Assembly (NCBI RefSeq): GCF_023715225.1
Contig: NZ_JAMBNS010000003.1
Coordinates: forward strand, 310,001 to 374,000
Source: Robertmurraya korlensis
GTDB taxonomy: Bacteria; Bacillota; Bacilli; Bacillales; Cytobacillaceae
Direction: 5' to 3'
Length of the DNA stretch: 64,000 nt
A model generated the notes under the pieces. It had not been told where the DNA came from and did not search any database. It worked only from the letters and a program-made list of their open reading frames with translations. Below, one piece after another: positions 1 to 11,503 of this stretch. How positions within the stretch are numbered: position 1 is the stretch's first letter; every line of letters starts with the position of its first letter. Position numbers and translations under genes: made by a program.

Positions 1-2919
<2,919 letters not shown>

Positions 2920-2935
2920 GTCTGGTCCCCCTAAC

Positions 2936-3721
2936 TTACGCTTCTTGCCCGACAGTTTCGTCCTCAATGCCAAGCTCTTTTTTAATCCAATCATATCCTT
3001 CAGCTTCTAAACGTTGAGCAAGCTCAGGGCCACCAGATTTAACGATACGTCCCTGCATCATAACGTGAACGAAGTCAGGTGTGATGTAGTTTAATAAACG
3101 TTGATAGTGAGTAATCATTAAGCAACCAAACTCAGAGCTGCGCATTTCGTTAATTCCTTTTGAAACAACCTTTAACGCATCGATATCTAATCCAGAGTCG
3201 ATTTCGTCAAGAATGGCAATCTTTGGCTGAATCATCATTAATTGTAAAATTTCGTTACGCTTCTTTTCTCCACCAGAAAACCCTTCGTTTAAGTAACGTT
3301 GAGCCATATCTGGGTCCATTTCTAAAAACTCCATGTTTTTGTCCATTTGACGGATGAATTTCATTAAAGAAACTTCCTCACCCTCTTCACGACGGCTGTT
3401 AATAGCTGAACGCAAGAAGTCAGCATTTGTTACCCCACTAATTTCGCTTGGGTATTGCATCGCTAAAAATAGACCAGCACGAGCACGCTCATCAACTTCC
3501 ATTTCAAGTACATCTTCTCCATCAAGAGAGATTGAACCAGAAGTTACTTCATATTTAGGATGTCCCATAATCGCAGAAGACAAAGTAGATTTACCAGTTC
3601 CGTTAGGTCCCATGATTGCGTGAATTTCTCCACCCTTGATTTCAAGTGTTACCCCTTTTAAAATTTCTTTCTCATCGATTGACACATGTAAATCCTTAAT
3701 GGATAAAGTTGATCCTGACAT
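2936..3721 (-). CDS. sufC: SufC ABC-type ATPase of the Fe-S assembly machinery
   Basis: SufC is a soluble ATPase that drives the SufBCD scaffold. Walker A (GPNGTGKST), the signature FSGGEKKRNE and Walker B (IAILDEIDSGLD) are all intact. The SGGEKKR signature separates it from transport ATPases. The start is the ATG at 3721, directly after a GGAGG ribosome site; the in-frame ATG five codons earlier overlaps that site and is unlikely to be used. It is the first gene of the suf operon, giving 261 residues. Confidence 0.96.
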   Translation of the reverse strand: MSGSTLSIKDLHVSIDEKEILKGVTLEIKGGEIHAIMGPNGTGKSTLSSAIMGHPKYEVTSGSISLDGEDVLEMEVDERARAGLFLAMQYPSEISGVTNADFLRSAINSRREEGEEVSLMKFIRQMDKNMEFLEMDPDMAQRYLNEGFSGGEKKRNEILQLMMIQPKIAILDEIDSGLDIDALKVVSKGINEMRSSEFGCLMITHYQRLLNYITPDFVHVMMQGRIVKSGGPELAQRLEAEGYDWIKKELGIEDETVGQEA

Positions 3722-3790
3722 ATCTATTACCTCCATAATTTGAAAGAAAATTAGTTATCTCTTTACTATAAAAACTTTATTTTCATTCTC

Positions 3791-3819
3791 ATTTTATTCT
3801 CATTACAATCTTATAACAA
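3791..3819 (-). promoter_or_regulatory. Putative suf operon promoter with Fur-like direct repeats
   Basis: Reading the minus strand there is TTGTTA (3814-3819), a 17-base spacer and TAAAAT (3791-3796), about 70 bases upstream of sufC. The region just downstream repeats the hexamers GAGAAT, GAGAAT and GAAAAT, which resemble Fur half-sites but do not form a full inverted 7-1-7 box. The promoter call is plausible; regulation by Fur is only a suggestion. Confidence 0.4.
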
Positions 3820-3919
3820 ATGAAATGTGATATCAACTCTTATGAACCTCTTATCGACATATTACCTACCTATTTTTTTCTCCGACTATCTTTTCTATGT
3901 ACGATACCATTGGCTCAAC

Positions 3920-3946
3920 AAAAAAACCAGTGGAAATCACCACTGG
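3920..3946 (-). terminator. Rho-independent terminator of a small transcription unit
   Basis: On the minus strand a 7-bp stem (CCAGTGG/CCACTGG) with a six-base loop is followed by seven T. It lies 30 bases downstream of the small ORF at 3977-4129. Confidence 0.8.
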
Positions 3947-3976
3947 CCCTAATTTCTTCTATATATATATTAGCTA

Positions 3977-4129
3977 CTAGGCATGAACCCTTCGGTCCAA
4001 ATCAGCAATCATTCTTTGACTTTGTAGATAATTTTGTTGCCTTGCTTTTTCAATTTTCATTCTAACCTTATGCTTTCTACTGTAGGTTTCATATCCCACT
4101 CCATGAGCTCCATACATCGCCTTTTCCAT
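3977..4129 (-). CDS. Small basic protein of unknown function (50 aa), or part of a small RNA
   Basis: I do not recognise this ORF. The 50-residue product begins MEKAMYGAHGVGYETYS and is rich in Lys, Arg, Gln and Tyr, with no membrane segment; the C-terminal half (KIEKARQQNYLQSQRMIADL) should be helical. The reading frame stays open about 25 codons upstream of the ATG, but no other ATG lies there and the ribosome site before 4129 is poor, so the true start is uncertain. It sits between a candidate promoter (4216-4245) and a good terminator (3920-3946), so the region is probably transcribed even if it is not translated. Confidence 0.4.
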   Translation of the reverse strand: MEKAMYGAHGVGYETYSRKHKVRMKIEKARQQNYLQSQRMIADLDRRVHA

Positions 4130-4215
4130 CTCACTCGTGTAGTTCAACCTTAGTTGACTGATAATGAATCCATCCCTTCCAAATATCGCTTTATTCGACT
4201 CTTTTGGTCACATCT

Positions 4216-4245
4216 ATCGTAACACAGGTCAAAACTTTGGAACAA
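4216..4245 (-). promoter_or_regulatory. Candidate promoter of the small transcription unit
   Basis: Minus strand TTGTTC (4240-4245), 18 bases, then TACGAT (4216-4221). The -10 context GTGTTACGATAG is identical to that of the clear metN promoter at 7724-7752. The -35 element is weak. Confidence 0.4.
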
Positions 4246-4355
4246 AGCCGATAAAACACGATATTTAGGGATGTATTAGACTAAGACTTTGTTAGAAATA
4301 CTCACCTTATGATTTCCAGTGTTTTCTTACCAAATGCTCTCGATATAAGCTTAAC

Positions 4356-4727
4356 TCACTGTTTTAATTGATTAAAATCATCCATTGTATCTTGAACAAG
4401 GGTAACGGCCTGGCTCAGAGCCGCTCCACCACCAAACGCTGCTGTCACCCCAACTGCTTCAAGTATTTCTTGCTCAGTTGCCCCTTGATCCATGCATCCT
4501 TTGATATGGTAGATGATGCAATATTCATCCTGAGAATATAAGCTAATTCCAAGTGCAATTAGTTGTTTTTGTTTTTGTGATAAGACGCCCTCTTTAAAGC
4601 ATGCTTCTGTGAAAGCATTAAAATGACTAGCGATTTCTGGCATTTTTTGAGTAAACGTGCCAAGTCCTAATTTATATTCATGTAGAGCTTCTTCACTCGG
4701 GTTACTTGCAATAAATCCTTGATCCAT
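4356..4727 (-). CDS. yurZ: YurZ-like carboxymuconolactone decarboxylase (AhpD-like) family protein
   Basis: This 123-residue protein belongs to the CMD/AhpD-like family, with the segments [14 protein letters not shown] and [12 protein letters not shown] followed by a Gly/Ala-rich helix ([16 protein letters not shown]). The usual AhpD CxxC pair is not present: only the first Cys, with a His four residues later, is kept, so classical disulfide peroxidase-partner chemistry is doubtful. The start at 4727 has a GGAGTG ribosome site; the longer frame to 4763 does not. Its position between suf and metNPQ matches yurZ in B. subtilis. Function is unknown. Confidence 0.8.
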   Translation of the reverse strand: MDQGFIASNPSEEALHEYKLGLGTFTQKMPEIASHFNAFTEACFKEGVLSQKQKQLIALGISLYSQDEYCIIYHIKGCMDQGATEQEILEAVGVTAAFGGGAALSQAVTLVQDTMDDFNQLKQ

Positions 4728-4800
4728 TTGTCCCACTCCAGTCCTCAAGTTATGTAGTATCACATATGTTAGTATCCTTGAATTAACGTAAATTATTACA

Positions 4801-4834
4801 TAAAAAAACAGATGCCTCTTTTAAGAGACATCTG
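4801..4834 (-). terminator. Terminator of the metNPQ operon (first copy)
   Basis: A 12-bp stem (CAGATGTCTCTT with AAGAGGCATCTG, one G-T pair) is followed by seven T on the minus strand, ten bases after the metQ stop. Confidence 0.9.
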
Positions 4835-4843
4835 CATTTCAAA

Positions 4844-5692
4844 TTATTCAGATACAGGTACTACAGCACCCTTATACTTTTCAAGAATGAAATCTTGAAT
4901 TTCTTTTGAGTGTAACACTTCTACTAAAGCTTTGATTGCTTCAGAGTTCTCATCGCCTTTACGAACAGCGATTACGTTAACGTATGGAGACTCTTTGTCT
5001 TCGATTGCGATTGAATCTTCAATAGGATTCAGACCTGCATCGATTGCATAGTTTGAGTTGATAAGTACTGCATCGCCTTCATTATTGTTATAGATTTGTG
5101 GTAATAATGATGCTTCGTACTCTGTGTCAAAGTGAAGATTTTTAGGATTTTCTGCGATATCTTCAACCGTTGCTTCTACGTTATTTACGCCTTCTTTAAG
5201 AGTGATTAACCCCTCTTTTTCAAGCATAGTTAAAATACGACCGTGGTCTGCTACTGAGCTACTCATGATGATATGTGCTCCTTCTGGAAGCTCATCTAAG
5301 CTCTTATACTTTTTAGAATACACGCCCATTGGCTCGATATGAATTCCACCAGCATTAGCAAAATCATAGCCATGCTCAGCCATTTGAGACTCAAGGTAAG
5401 GAATGTGTTGGAAATAGTTTGCATCAAGATCACCAGATTCTAACGCTTGGTTAGGTAGGATATAATCTTGGAAAGTTTCAATCTTTAATTCAATTCCTTT
5501 TTCCTCTAATAGTGATTTTGCTTCTTCTAGAATTTCAGCATGTGGTACGTTAGAAGCTCCAACTACTAATTCAGTTGTTTCTGCTGCTTCTTCACCTTCA
5601 CCAGCGTTAGACTCATCTTGATTCGCTGTACCGCAAGCAGCAAGAACTAGAGCAACTGCTAATGATAAAAATAAGCTTAAAAATTTCTTCAT
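4844..5692 (-). CDS. metQ: MetQ methionine-binding lipoprotein (first copy)
   Basis: This is the substrate-binding lipoprotein of the D/L-methionine ABC importer. The signal peptide ends in the lipobox LAAC with Cys20 as the lipidation site, followed by an acidic linker (residues 22-38) and a NlpA/MetQ domain. The segment DANYFQHIPYLE is typical of the family. Length is 282 residues. It is the last gene of metN-metP-metQ, under an S-box leader, so expression should rise when SAM is low. A second copy at 45400 differs clearly in sequence. Confidence 0.95.
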   Translation of the reverse strand: MKKFLSLFLSLAVALVLAACGTANQDESNAGEGEEAAETTELVVGASNVPHAEILEEAKSLLEEKGIELKIETFQDYILPNQALESGDLDANYFQHIPYLESQMAEHGYDFANAGGIHIEPMGVYSKKYKSLDELPEGAHIIMSSSVADHGRILTMLEKEGLITLKEGVNNVEATVEDIAENPKNLHFDTEYEASLLPQIYNNNEGDAVLINSNYAIDAGLNPIEDSIAIEDKESPYVNVIAVRKGDENSEAIKALVEVLHSKEIQDFILEKYKGAVVPVSE

Positions 5693-5704
5693 TTTTTTTC
5701 TCTC

Positions 5705-6373
5705 CTATCTTTTGTCAAGTTTTGATGTTATAGAATCTCCAATAAATTGGATAATAAACACAATAATTAAAATGATGACAGTTGCCACAAAGGTTACGTC
5801 ACTACGACTTCTTTGGAACCCTTCAAGATATGCTAGGTTTCCTAAACCACCCGCACCAATGACACCAGCCATTGCTGTATAGCTCACCAAGGCAATAGCC
5901 GTAACCGTAATACCCGATACTAAAGCTGGCAGTGATTCAGGAATAAGCACCTTAAAAATAATCGTGCTTGTTTTAGCTCCCATCGATTTAGCCGCTTCAA
6001 TAACCCCTTTATCAATCTCACGCAATCCGATTTCCACCATTCTCGCGTAAAACGGAGCCGCACCAATAATTAATGCCGGTAAAGCAGCATTTTCACCTAT
6101 CATTGTATCTAGTATAAGCTTTGTAAAAGGGATAAGAAGAACGATTAATATAATAAAGGGAATTGAGCGGAAGACGTTCACTACAGAACTGATCACCTTA
6201 TTCACTATTGCATTTTCCCAAATATTACCCTTAGCTGTTAAAAATAATAAAAGTCCTAAAATTAAACCAAGAACAAATGTGATAACAACTGATATAGCTG
6301 TCATATAAAGAGTTTCATTCGTCGCTTCAATCATTTTTTCCCAGTTCACGTTTGGTAAAAGTGTCTCAAGCAT
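5705..6373 (-). CDS. metP: MetP (MetI) methionine ABC permease (first copy)
   Basis: This is an inner-membrane permease of 222 residues with about five membrane segments. The EAA-type coupling motif is EAAKSMGAKTSTIIFKVLIP at about residues 124-143, which docks on MetN. It overlaps the metN stop by eight bases and lies 12 bases before metQ. Length and motif are normal for MetI/MetP. Confidence 0.94.
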   Translation of the reverse strand: MLETLLPNVNWEKMIEATNETLYMTAISVVITFVLGLILGLLLFLTAKGNIWENAIVNKVISSVVNVFRSIPFIILIVLLIPFTKLILDTMIGENAALPALIIGAAPFYARMVEIGLREIDKGVIEAAKSMGAKTSTIIFKVLIPESLPALVSGITVTAIALVSYTAMAGVIGAGGLGNLAYLEGFQRSRSDVTFVATVIILIIVFIIQFIGDSITSKLDKR

Positions 6374-7391
6374 TCGAAATCACCTCCACTCCTACCTGTT
6401 GTGATTCGATATATGCAATGGCCTTTGAAAGCTCTTCCTTTTCCCCATCTAAATGAATAAAAAGTGTTCCGTAAGAACCATTCTGTGTTTGTGATATTTT
6501 CCCTTGCAGGATGTTTACCGTCACATGGTAATGACGAATAAGATTCGTAATCAGCGGTTGCTCTGCTGCTTCTCCAACAAAGCCTAGTTGAACGACCGTA
6601 CCATGCGGATACAGTTCTAATAAATGTTCAATCGTTTCCTTCGTTTCTTCCGGCTCTGTTACCTGTTGAACAAATCGTTTCGTAATTTCTTCCTTAGGAT
6701 GCTTAAATACATCAAGTACTGGACCGAGTTCAACAACCTTTCCACCTTCCATAACAGCTACGCGATGACAAATCTTTCGGATTACGTGCATTTCATGGGT
6801 GATAAGGACAATGGTTAAACCTAAACGCTTATTAATATCAACTAGGAGCTCTAGAATGGAATCTGTTGTTTGTGGATCAAGAGCAGATGTTGCCTCATCA
6901 CAAAGGAGAACTTTTGGATTGTTAGCAAGTGCTCTCGCAATACCGACTCTTTGTTTTTGCCCTCCACTTAATTGAGAAGGGTAAGCATCTTCTCTTCCTT
7001 CTAATCCAACTAAACGAATAAGCTCGTCTACTCTTTTCATTCTTTGCCCTTTAGGCACTCCTGCAATTTCAAGTGGAAATGCAATATTTTCTCTTACCGT
7101 TCGAGACCATAAAAGGTTAAAATGTTGGAAAATCATGCTTATTTCCTGTCTAGCTTTACGAAGGCTACCACCTTTAATTTTCGATACTTCATTATTTGCC
7201 ACAATGACGGATCCCTCAGTAGGAATTTCTAACCCGTTCAACATGCGAATAAGCGTACTTTTCCCTGCCCCACTATAACCAATTACACCGAAGATTTCTC
7301 CTTCAGTAATTTCTAGATTTACATTATCAACAGCCGTTACTTTTCCCTGTCTTGAAGAATAAATCTTTTTCACGTCTTTTATCGAGATCAA
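6366..7391 (-). CDS. metN: MetN methionine ABC transporter ATPase with C-terminal NIL domain (first copy)
   Basis: The 341-residue ATPase has Walker A GYSGAGKST, signature LSGGQKQRVG and Walker B VLLCDEATSALD in residues 1-240. The last ~80 residues form the NIL domain that binds methionine and causes trans-inhibition in characterised MetN proteins. It is the first gene of the operon behind the S-box leader at 7522-7690. Confidence 0.95.
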   Translation of the reverse strand: MISIKDVKKIYSSRQGKVTAVDNVNLEITEGEIFGVIGYSGAGKSTLIRMLNGLEIPTEGSVIVANNEVSKIKGGSLRKARQEISMIFQHFNLLWSRTVRENIAFPLEIAGVPKGQRMKRVDELIRLVGLEGREDAYPSQLSGGQKQRVGIARALANNPKVLLCDEATSALDPQTTDSILELLVDINKRLGLTIVLITHEMHVIRKICHRVAVMEGGKVVELGPVLDVFKHPKEEITKRFVQQVTEPEETKETIEHLLELYPHGTVVQLGFVGEAAEQPLITNLIRHYHVTVNILQGKISQTQNGSYGTLFIHLDGEKEELSKAIAYIESQQVGVEVISNA

Positions 7392-7521
7392 AGGTTTCTC
7401 CTCCTTCCATTTCCGATTATTCTGATAAAACTACATAGGATCATGCAACAGAAGGCTTCATTACCACTTAGGTTCTATCATTCGTACCATTCCTATTCGA
7501 ATGAGAACTATCTAAATGAAC

Positions 7522-7690
7522 AAAAAAAAACCTTTCTGCATGAGCAGAAAGGCAGAAACAATCACCTTTCTCTCATCTATCAAAGCAATATGCTTTGTGT
7601 GAATTGGCACCATTTCAAAAATTTGACGGTTGCCGGGCTTCATAGGGCACATCCCTCCACCTCTCTTGATAAGAGCTTATCAATTTATAT
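7522..7690 (-). ncRNA. SAM-I (S-box) riboswitch upstream of metNPQ copy 1, with terminator
   Basis: The minus strand carries the S-box core: CTTATCAAGAGAGGTGGAGG near the 5' end, then ATGAAGCCCGGCAACCG, and a 3' hairpin CCTTTCTGC/GCAGAAAGG followed by nine T (7522-7552) that acts as the terminator. In the family, SAM binding favours termination, so methionine uptake is shut off when SAM is plentiful. Confidence 0.95.
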
Positions 7691-7723
7691 GAACTTTACG
7701 TTGTAGTCTTAATCACGATTGCT

Positions 7724-7752
7724 ATCGTAACACGGAAAAACCGGAGTGTCAA
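7724..7752 (-). promoter_or_regulatory. SigA-type promoter of metNPQ copy 1
   Basis: Minus strand TTGACA (7747-7752), a 17-base spacer and TACGAT (7724-7729), placed about 35 bases before the first S-box helix. Confidence 0.85.
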
Positions 7753-7781
7753 CGATAAATTTCGACAATAAATCTTATGGA

Positions 7782-9095
7782 TTACACATGGCTAGTAAGC
7801 GATGTTTTCCCAGTCGCCAATGTAATCGCTTGCTCTAAGTCTTCAACTAAATCCTCAACATTTTCAATTCCGATTGATAGACGAATTAAATCCTCTGGAA
7901 CACCTGCTGCTTTTAATCCCTCAGAGTCAAGCTGTTGATGAGTTGTGCTTGCTGGATGAATGACTAAGCTTTTTGCATCGCCAACATTGGCAACATGCGC
8001 CCAAAGATTGAGACTATTTATGAAAGTTGCTCCGGACTCACGACCTCCATCGATTCCAAAAACAACGATAGAACCTGCTCCTTTAGGTAAGTATTTCTTC
8101 CCAAGCTCATAATCTGGATGCTTTTCATTTCCTGGGTACATCACCCAATTAACCGCAGGATGTGCTTCTAGATACTCTACTACCTTCTTCGTATTTGCCA
8201 CATGCTCCTTCATTCTCACATGCAAAGTTTCTAGCCCAAGTGTGAATTGAAACGCATTTTGAGGGCTTAATGCTGGACCTAGATCACGTAGTAATTGAAC
8301 TCTTGCTTTTACAATATAAGCTGCAGCACCAATTGCTTCACTATATACAATATCATGATAGCTTGCATCAGGGGTTGTAAATCCAGGAAACTTTGACGAA
8401 TTCCAATCAAACTTTCCGCCATCCACGATAATACCTCCAAGAGTCGTACCATTCCCTAAAAGCCATTTTGTTGCCGAATGAATGACAATATCCGCACCAT
8501 GCTCGATTGGACGACATAAATAAGGAGTAGCAAAGGTATTATCGATTACTAGCGGAATGCCTGCATCATGTGCGACCTTTGCTACTTTTTCGATATCCAA
8601 AATTCGCAAGCTTGGGTTTCCAATGGTCTCTGCAAATACCGCCTTTGTTTTCTCTGTAATAGCTTGTTTAAAGTTCTCTGGATTGGTCGAATCCACAAAC
8701 TTTACTTGTATCCCATATTTAGGTAGTGTAACGGCAAATAGATTATATGTACCTCCATATAGATTAGAAGCCGCAACGATTTCATCCCCTGCTTCAGCCA
8801 GATTAAGAATCGCCAGTGTAATCGCTGCCATTCCACTCGATACTGCAAGTGCTCCTACTCCACCTTCTAGCAGGGCAACTCTTTCTTCGAATACAGTAGT
8901 AGTTGGATTATGAATGCGTGTATAAATATATCCAGTTTCAGCTAGTGCAAAGAGATTAGCAGCATGCTCAGTGTTTTTAAATTGATAAGCATTGTTTTGA
9001 TAAATCGGTACCGCTCTTGCTCCTGTAGTAGGATCTGGGCTCAATCCTCCATGTACTCCAAGCGTTTCTAACCGATACTTCTTCTGTTCTGTCAT
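7782..9095 (-). CDS. metY: O-acetylhomoserine sulfhydrylase family (homocysteine synthase)
   Basis: This is a Cys/Met-metabolism PLP enzyme of 437 residues. It most likely makes homocysteine from O-acetylhomoserine and sulfide. The PLP lysine lies in [13 protein letters not shown], and the N-terminal [21 protein letters not shown] block is typical of the MetY subgroup rather than of the shorter MetB/MetC enzymes. The start at 9095 follows GGGAGGGAATGGA; the in-frame start at 9110 overlaps this site. It has its own S-box leader, which supports methionine synthesis over a catabolic role. No terminator is visible between it and the metN promoter. Confidence 0.88.
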   Translation of the reverse strand: MTEQKKYRLETLGVHGGLSPDPTTGARAVPIYQNNAYQFKNTEHAANLFALAETGYIYTRIHNPTTTVFEERVALLEGGVGALAVSSGMAAITLAILNLAEAGDEIVAASNLYGGTYNLFAVTLPKYGIQVKFVDSTNPENFKQAITEKTKAVFAETIGNPSLRILDIEKVAKVAHDAGIPLVIDNTFATPYLCRPIEHGADIVIHSATKWLLGNGTTLGGIIVDGGKFDWNSSKFPGFTTPDASYHDIVYSEAIGAAAYIVKARVQLLRDLGPALSPQNAFQFTLGLETLHVRMKEHVANTKKVVEYLEAHPAVNWVMYPGNEKHPDYELGKKYLPKGAGSIVVFGIDGGRESGATFINSLNLWAHVANVGDAKSLVIHPASTTHQQLDSEGLKAAGVPEDLIRLSIGIENVEDLVEDLEQAITLATGKTSLTSHV

Positions 9096-9120
9096 TCCAT
9101 TCCCTCCCAAAAAAATATTA

Positions 9121-9275
9121 TTTTAAAAACCCCCTCATCCTAAGAAGAGGGGGTGGTAGTGTCTCTTCTTATCTACCAGAGTTTCCTCTGCTGGATTTAG
9201 CACCGTGTATACCACCGGTTGCCGGGCATCAAAGGGCCAGTCCCTCCACCACTCATGATAAGAATATTTTTATTA
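9121..9275 (-). ncRNA. SAM-I (S-box) riboswitch upstream of metY, with terminator
   Basis: On the minus strand TTATCATGAGTGGTGGAGGG and ATGCCCGGCAACCGG mark the S-box aptamer. The expression platform ends in the stem ACCCCCTC/GAGGGGGT followed by five T (9125-9153), just before the metY ribosome site. Confidence 0.95.
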
Positions 9276-9287
9276 ATCACGTAGTTG

Positions 9288-9317
9288 ATGGTATCATGGG
9301 TAAAATTGGTAAGTCAA
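9288..9317 (-). promoter_or_regulatory. Promoter of the metY S-box leader
   Basis: Minus strand TTGACT (9312-9317), 18 bases, TACCAT (9288-9293), immediately upstream of the riboswitch. Confidence 0.65.
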
Positions 9318-9344
9318 CAACAATTTAGAAAGTTCAGAAAAATT

Positions 9345-9695
9345 TCATAAATTATTAACATGCTTATATGGTTTTACTAAAAAGAACAAGGTTTCTAAAT
9401 AAAGAGCTGTTCTAAATGTTGCCCGTAAGGAAATTAAATTCGTTAATGTCGCTTGCCTTAGCTTGATTTCCCCAGAGAGCAAAGATATGATATGTTCCTT
9501 CTGTCCTTGAAGATGTGCGTCAATATGATGATGGTCAGTTTTGAGTAAAAGTTCAACGTTCCCATTATTTATATGGATAAAGAAGGCCTCATCTTCTGAT
9601 CTAATACAAATAACAACTGGTGCCTTCTTTAAAAAAGGCAGTAAATGACTTCGGTTATTCCATTCATTTACTGTTCTTTGTAACTGAACAAGCAT
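9345..9695 (-). CDS. yusD: YusD-like SCP2 sterol-binding-domain protein
   Basis: This 116-residue protein has no signal peptide. The pattern of a hydrophobic strand (PVVICIRSEDEAFFIHI), a DAHLQG segment and the closing LRATFRTALYLETLFFL helix fits the SCP2/lipid-binding fold, and the position between the metY locus and yusE matches yusD of B. subtilis. The start at 9695 has the ribosome site AGGAGGAAG; the longer frame to 9737 is not needed. The ligand is unknown. Confidence 0.7.
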   Translation of the reverse strand: MLVQLQRTVNEWNNRSHLLPFLKKAPVVICIRSEDEAFFIHINNGNVELLLKTDHHHIDAHLQGQKEHIISLLSGEIKLRQATLTNLISLRATFRTALYLETLFFLVKPYKHVNNL

Positions 9696-9910
9696 CGGTC
9701 TTCCTCCTCTAAAAATACGACTACATATATATTCCACTTTGAGAGAAGGCTTACCTTTAATATCTTTTCGACAAATTTTCGGGGCGTTTGTCAGGGGTAT
9801 CTAACAAGCTTTGTATCGAATGCTGTAGTTAGAGTTCATTTCCCGAGAAATATGTCAACTTTTTGAACGAAATTACTTTTACTGTCGAAGAGATTAGGAA
9901 ATCCACAAAT

Positions 9911-9938
9911 AAAAAAATCAGACATGTACCGTCTGATT
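9911..9938 (-). terminator. Terminator downstream of yusE
   Basis: The stem AATCAGAC/GTCTGATT is followed by a run of T on the minus strand, directly after the yusE stop. Confidence 0.85.
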
Positions 9939-9939
9939 C

Positions 9940-10245
9940 CTAAAAAGATTTTAAGCTTTCATATAAAAATGGTACCGATTGAAAAGCATAAATTTTCTTA
10001 ACCAGTTCATTGTTTCTTATAACAAGTAAACAGGGAACGGACTCAATCGAATATTGTTCAGCTAAGTCCGACACAAAATTCAAATCTGCCTTTAACCAGT
10101 TATGGTGTGGCAAAAGCTCTTCAACGACCCTTAACATTTTTCCTGCCACTTGGCATGTACCACATAATGGTGTGTACAAGTAGAGAAATTTTGTTTCCTC
10201 AGCTGAGAGGAGCCGTTCCCTATTATTATCCAGCAACTCTTGCAT
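9940..10245 (-). CDS. yusE: YusE thioredoxin-like protein
   Basis: This is a 101-residue thioredoxin-fold protein. The redox motif is CGTC (LCGTCQVAGK, Cys33 and Cys36) and the cis-proline is in SIESVPCLLVI, where a Cys directly follows the proline. It has no signal sequence, so it is cytosolic. It lies 14 bases downstream of yusF in a probable yusG-yusF-yusE group. The substrate is unknown. Confidence 0.85.
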   Translation of the reverse strand: MQELLDNNRERLLSAEETKFLYLYTPLCGTCQVAGKMLRVVEELLPHHNWLKADLNFVSDLAEQYSIESVPCLLVIRNNELVKKIYAFQSVPFLYESLKSF

Positions 10246-10259
10246 GTTGTTACCCCTTC

Positions 10260-10616
10260 TTACACTTTGTCTAAAAATTGCGTAAAGACGTCGATGTTTG
10301 CCCCAAGCAGTACAGTAGCTAAATGATGTTCTGGTGCAGTAGCGACCTCCCTGTAAGTTCGATCGATGTATAAATGGTCTGCTTCTGGAAATTCCCGTTT
10401 GAAAAGTCTTCGAAGCTTTTCTCCAGCTTCATCAGCATCGACAAGGATATAGACATCCTTTCCAAACAAATCATCAATGATTTCATCGAGTTTCGAAAGA
10501 GATATCGTTCCATTTGTACAAATAATGTCTACAGGCTCCTTAATAACCTTTTGCACCTTCTTTTTGTCTGACGTACCTTCCACAATAATTACTTTTTCAG
10601 GTCTCATTTCAGTCAT
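10260..10616 (-). CDS. yusF: YusF toprim-domain protein
   Basis: This is a short stand-alone Toprim protein. VIIVEGTSDKKKV holds the first catalytic Glu, and YILVDADEAGEKLRR is the DxD motif, which suggests Mg-dependent nucleic-acid chemistry of the kind seen in RNase M5-like small toprim proteins. The start at 10616 has AGGTGAT upstream and gives 118 residues. It precedes yusE by 14 bases. Confidence 0.85.
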   Translation of the reverse strand: MTEMRPEKVIIVEGTSDKKKVQKVIKEPVDIICTNGTISLSKLDEIIDDLFGKDVYILVDADEAGEKLRRLFKREFPEADHLYIDRTYREVATAPEHHLATVLLGANIDVFTQFLDKV

Positions 10617-10703
10617 ATGCATCACCTGTGAACATGTTGTATTTTCTTTACTTTATTCATTATTCTCGAAAGAGGTGTACAATTCCTCTAACTATTTACG
10701 ATT

Positions 10704-10735
10704 ATAAAAAAATAAACAGCGGAAAAAAACCGCTG
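10704..10735 (-). terminator. Terminator downstream of yusG
   Basis: Minus-strand stem CAGCGG/CCGCTG with a T loop and a T-rich tail (TTTATTTTTTT). Confidence 0.75.
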
Positions 10736-10743
10736 CCCTAGAA

Positions 10744-10983
10744 TTAACACCATCCACCTTCATCACAATCCGTATATCTGGGTTCGTCGCTGGATGGAGT
10801 GGACACAAGCTGGAAAATTTTCTCTCCAGCACTTTCAAAATGATGCTCAAGCTGCATATCACTCCCACTCGGTAAAGTAACCTTTCCGATTTTCTCATTC
10901 TCTAGATAAAGCACTATTTCGCCATTTTGAAGCTTTCCGACAACACGGTCTGTAATATCTAATTTTCCTTGCTGCAAAGTCAT
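10744..10983 (-). CDS. yusG: YusG-like DUF2553 protein
   Basis: This small protein of 79 residues begins MTLQQGKLDITDRVVGKL and ends in an acidic tail with two cysteines (DCDEGGWC). Its position just upstream of yusF and downstream of gcvH matches yusG. The start at 10983 is preferred because GGGATGG lies eight bases before it. The alternative ATG at 10995 abuts the purine run, and the longest frame to 11064 runs into the gcvH terminator. Function is unknown. Confidence 0.7.
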   Translation of the reverse strand: MTLQQGKLDITDRVVGKLQNGEIVLYLENEKIGKVTLPSGSDMQLEHHFESAGEKIFQLVSTPSSDEPRYTDCDEGGWC

Positions 10984-11051
10984 GTTGTAAGCCATCCCTT
11001 TCTTTTCTGTCTTAGGAGTAGCATGCCCATGTTTGCTAGAAAAAAAAGAGA

Positions 11052-11080
11052 CAATAAAAGACACCTAAAAGGTGCCTCTT
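11052..11080 (-). terminator. Terminator downstream of gcvH
   Basis: Imperfect stem around AGGCACCT/AGGTGTCT followed by a T-rich stretch on the minus strand, four bases after the gcvH stop. Confidence 0.75.
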
Positions 11081-11084
11081 GTGA

Positions 11085-11468
11085 TTAGTCTTCGTTAATC
11101 ATTTCTTCGTATTGCTCAGCTGTCATTAGGTTATCCACTTCACTTGCGTCAGTTGGCTCAACAACAATCATCCAAGCTTTTTCATATGGTGACTCATTAA
11201 CGAACTCTGGGCTGTCGTTTAAATCTTCGTTTACTTCTACTACTTTTCCGCTTACTGGAGCGTAAAGTTCAGAAACTGTTTTAACAGATTCAACGCTACC
11301 GAATGGCTCATCAGCAGTTACTGTGTCACCTACTTCTGGAAGTTCAACAAACACGATGTCACCAAGCTCCGATTGAGCGAAATGTGTAATACCGATACGA
11401 ACGGTATTTCCTTCTGTTTTTACCCATTCATGTTCTTCAGAATAACGTAGATCCTTTGGTGTACTCAC
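11085..11468 (-). CDS. gcvH: GcvH glycine cleavage system H protein
   Basis: This 127-residue lipoyl carrier shuttles the aminomethyl group of glycine between GcvP and GcvT. In Bacillus it also relays lipoyl groups to other complexes. The lipoylated lysine is Lys63 in [12 protein letters not shown], and the C-terminus [10 protein letters not shown] is typical. It is a single gene here, as in the yusH locus of B. subtilis. Confidence 0.97.
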   Translation of the reverse strand: MSTPKDLRYSEEHEWVKTEGNTVRIGITHFAQSELGDIVFVELPEVGDTVTADEPFGSVESVKTVSELYAPVSGKVVEVNEDLNDSPEFVNESPYEKAWMIVVEPTDASEVDNLMTAEQYEEMINED

Positions 11469-11503
11469 GATAAAACCCCTCCATATTATGTATTAATTGT
11501 TGG

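Noticed and set aside
3797-3820. PerR box near the suf promoter (TTATAAGATTGTAA)
   Set aside because: The two halves are out of register with the 7-1-7 PerR consensus.
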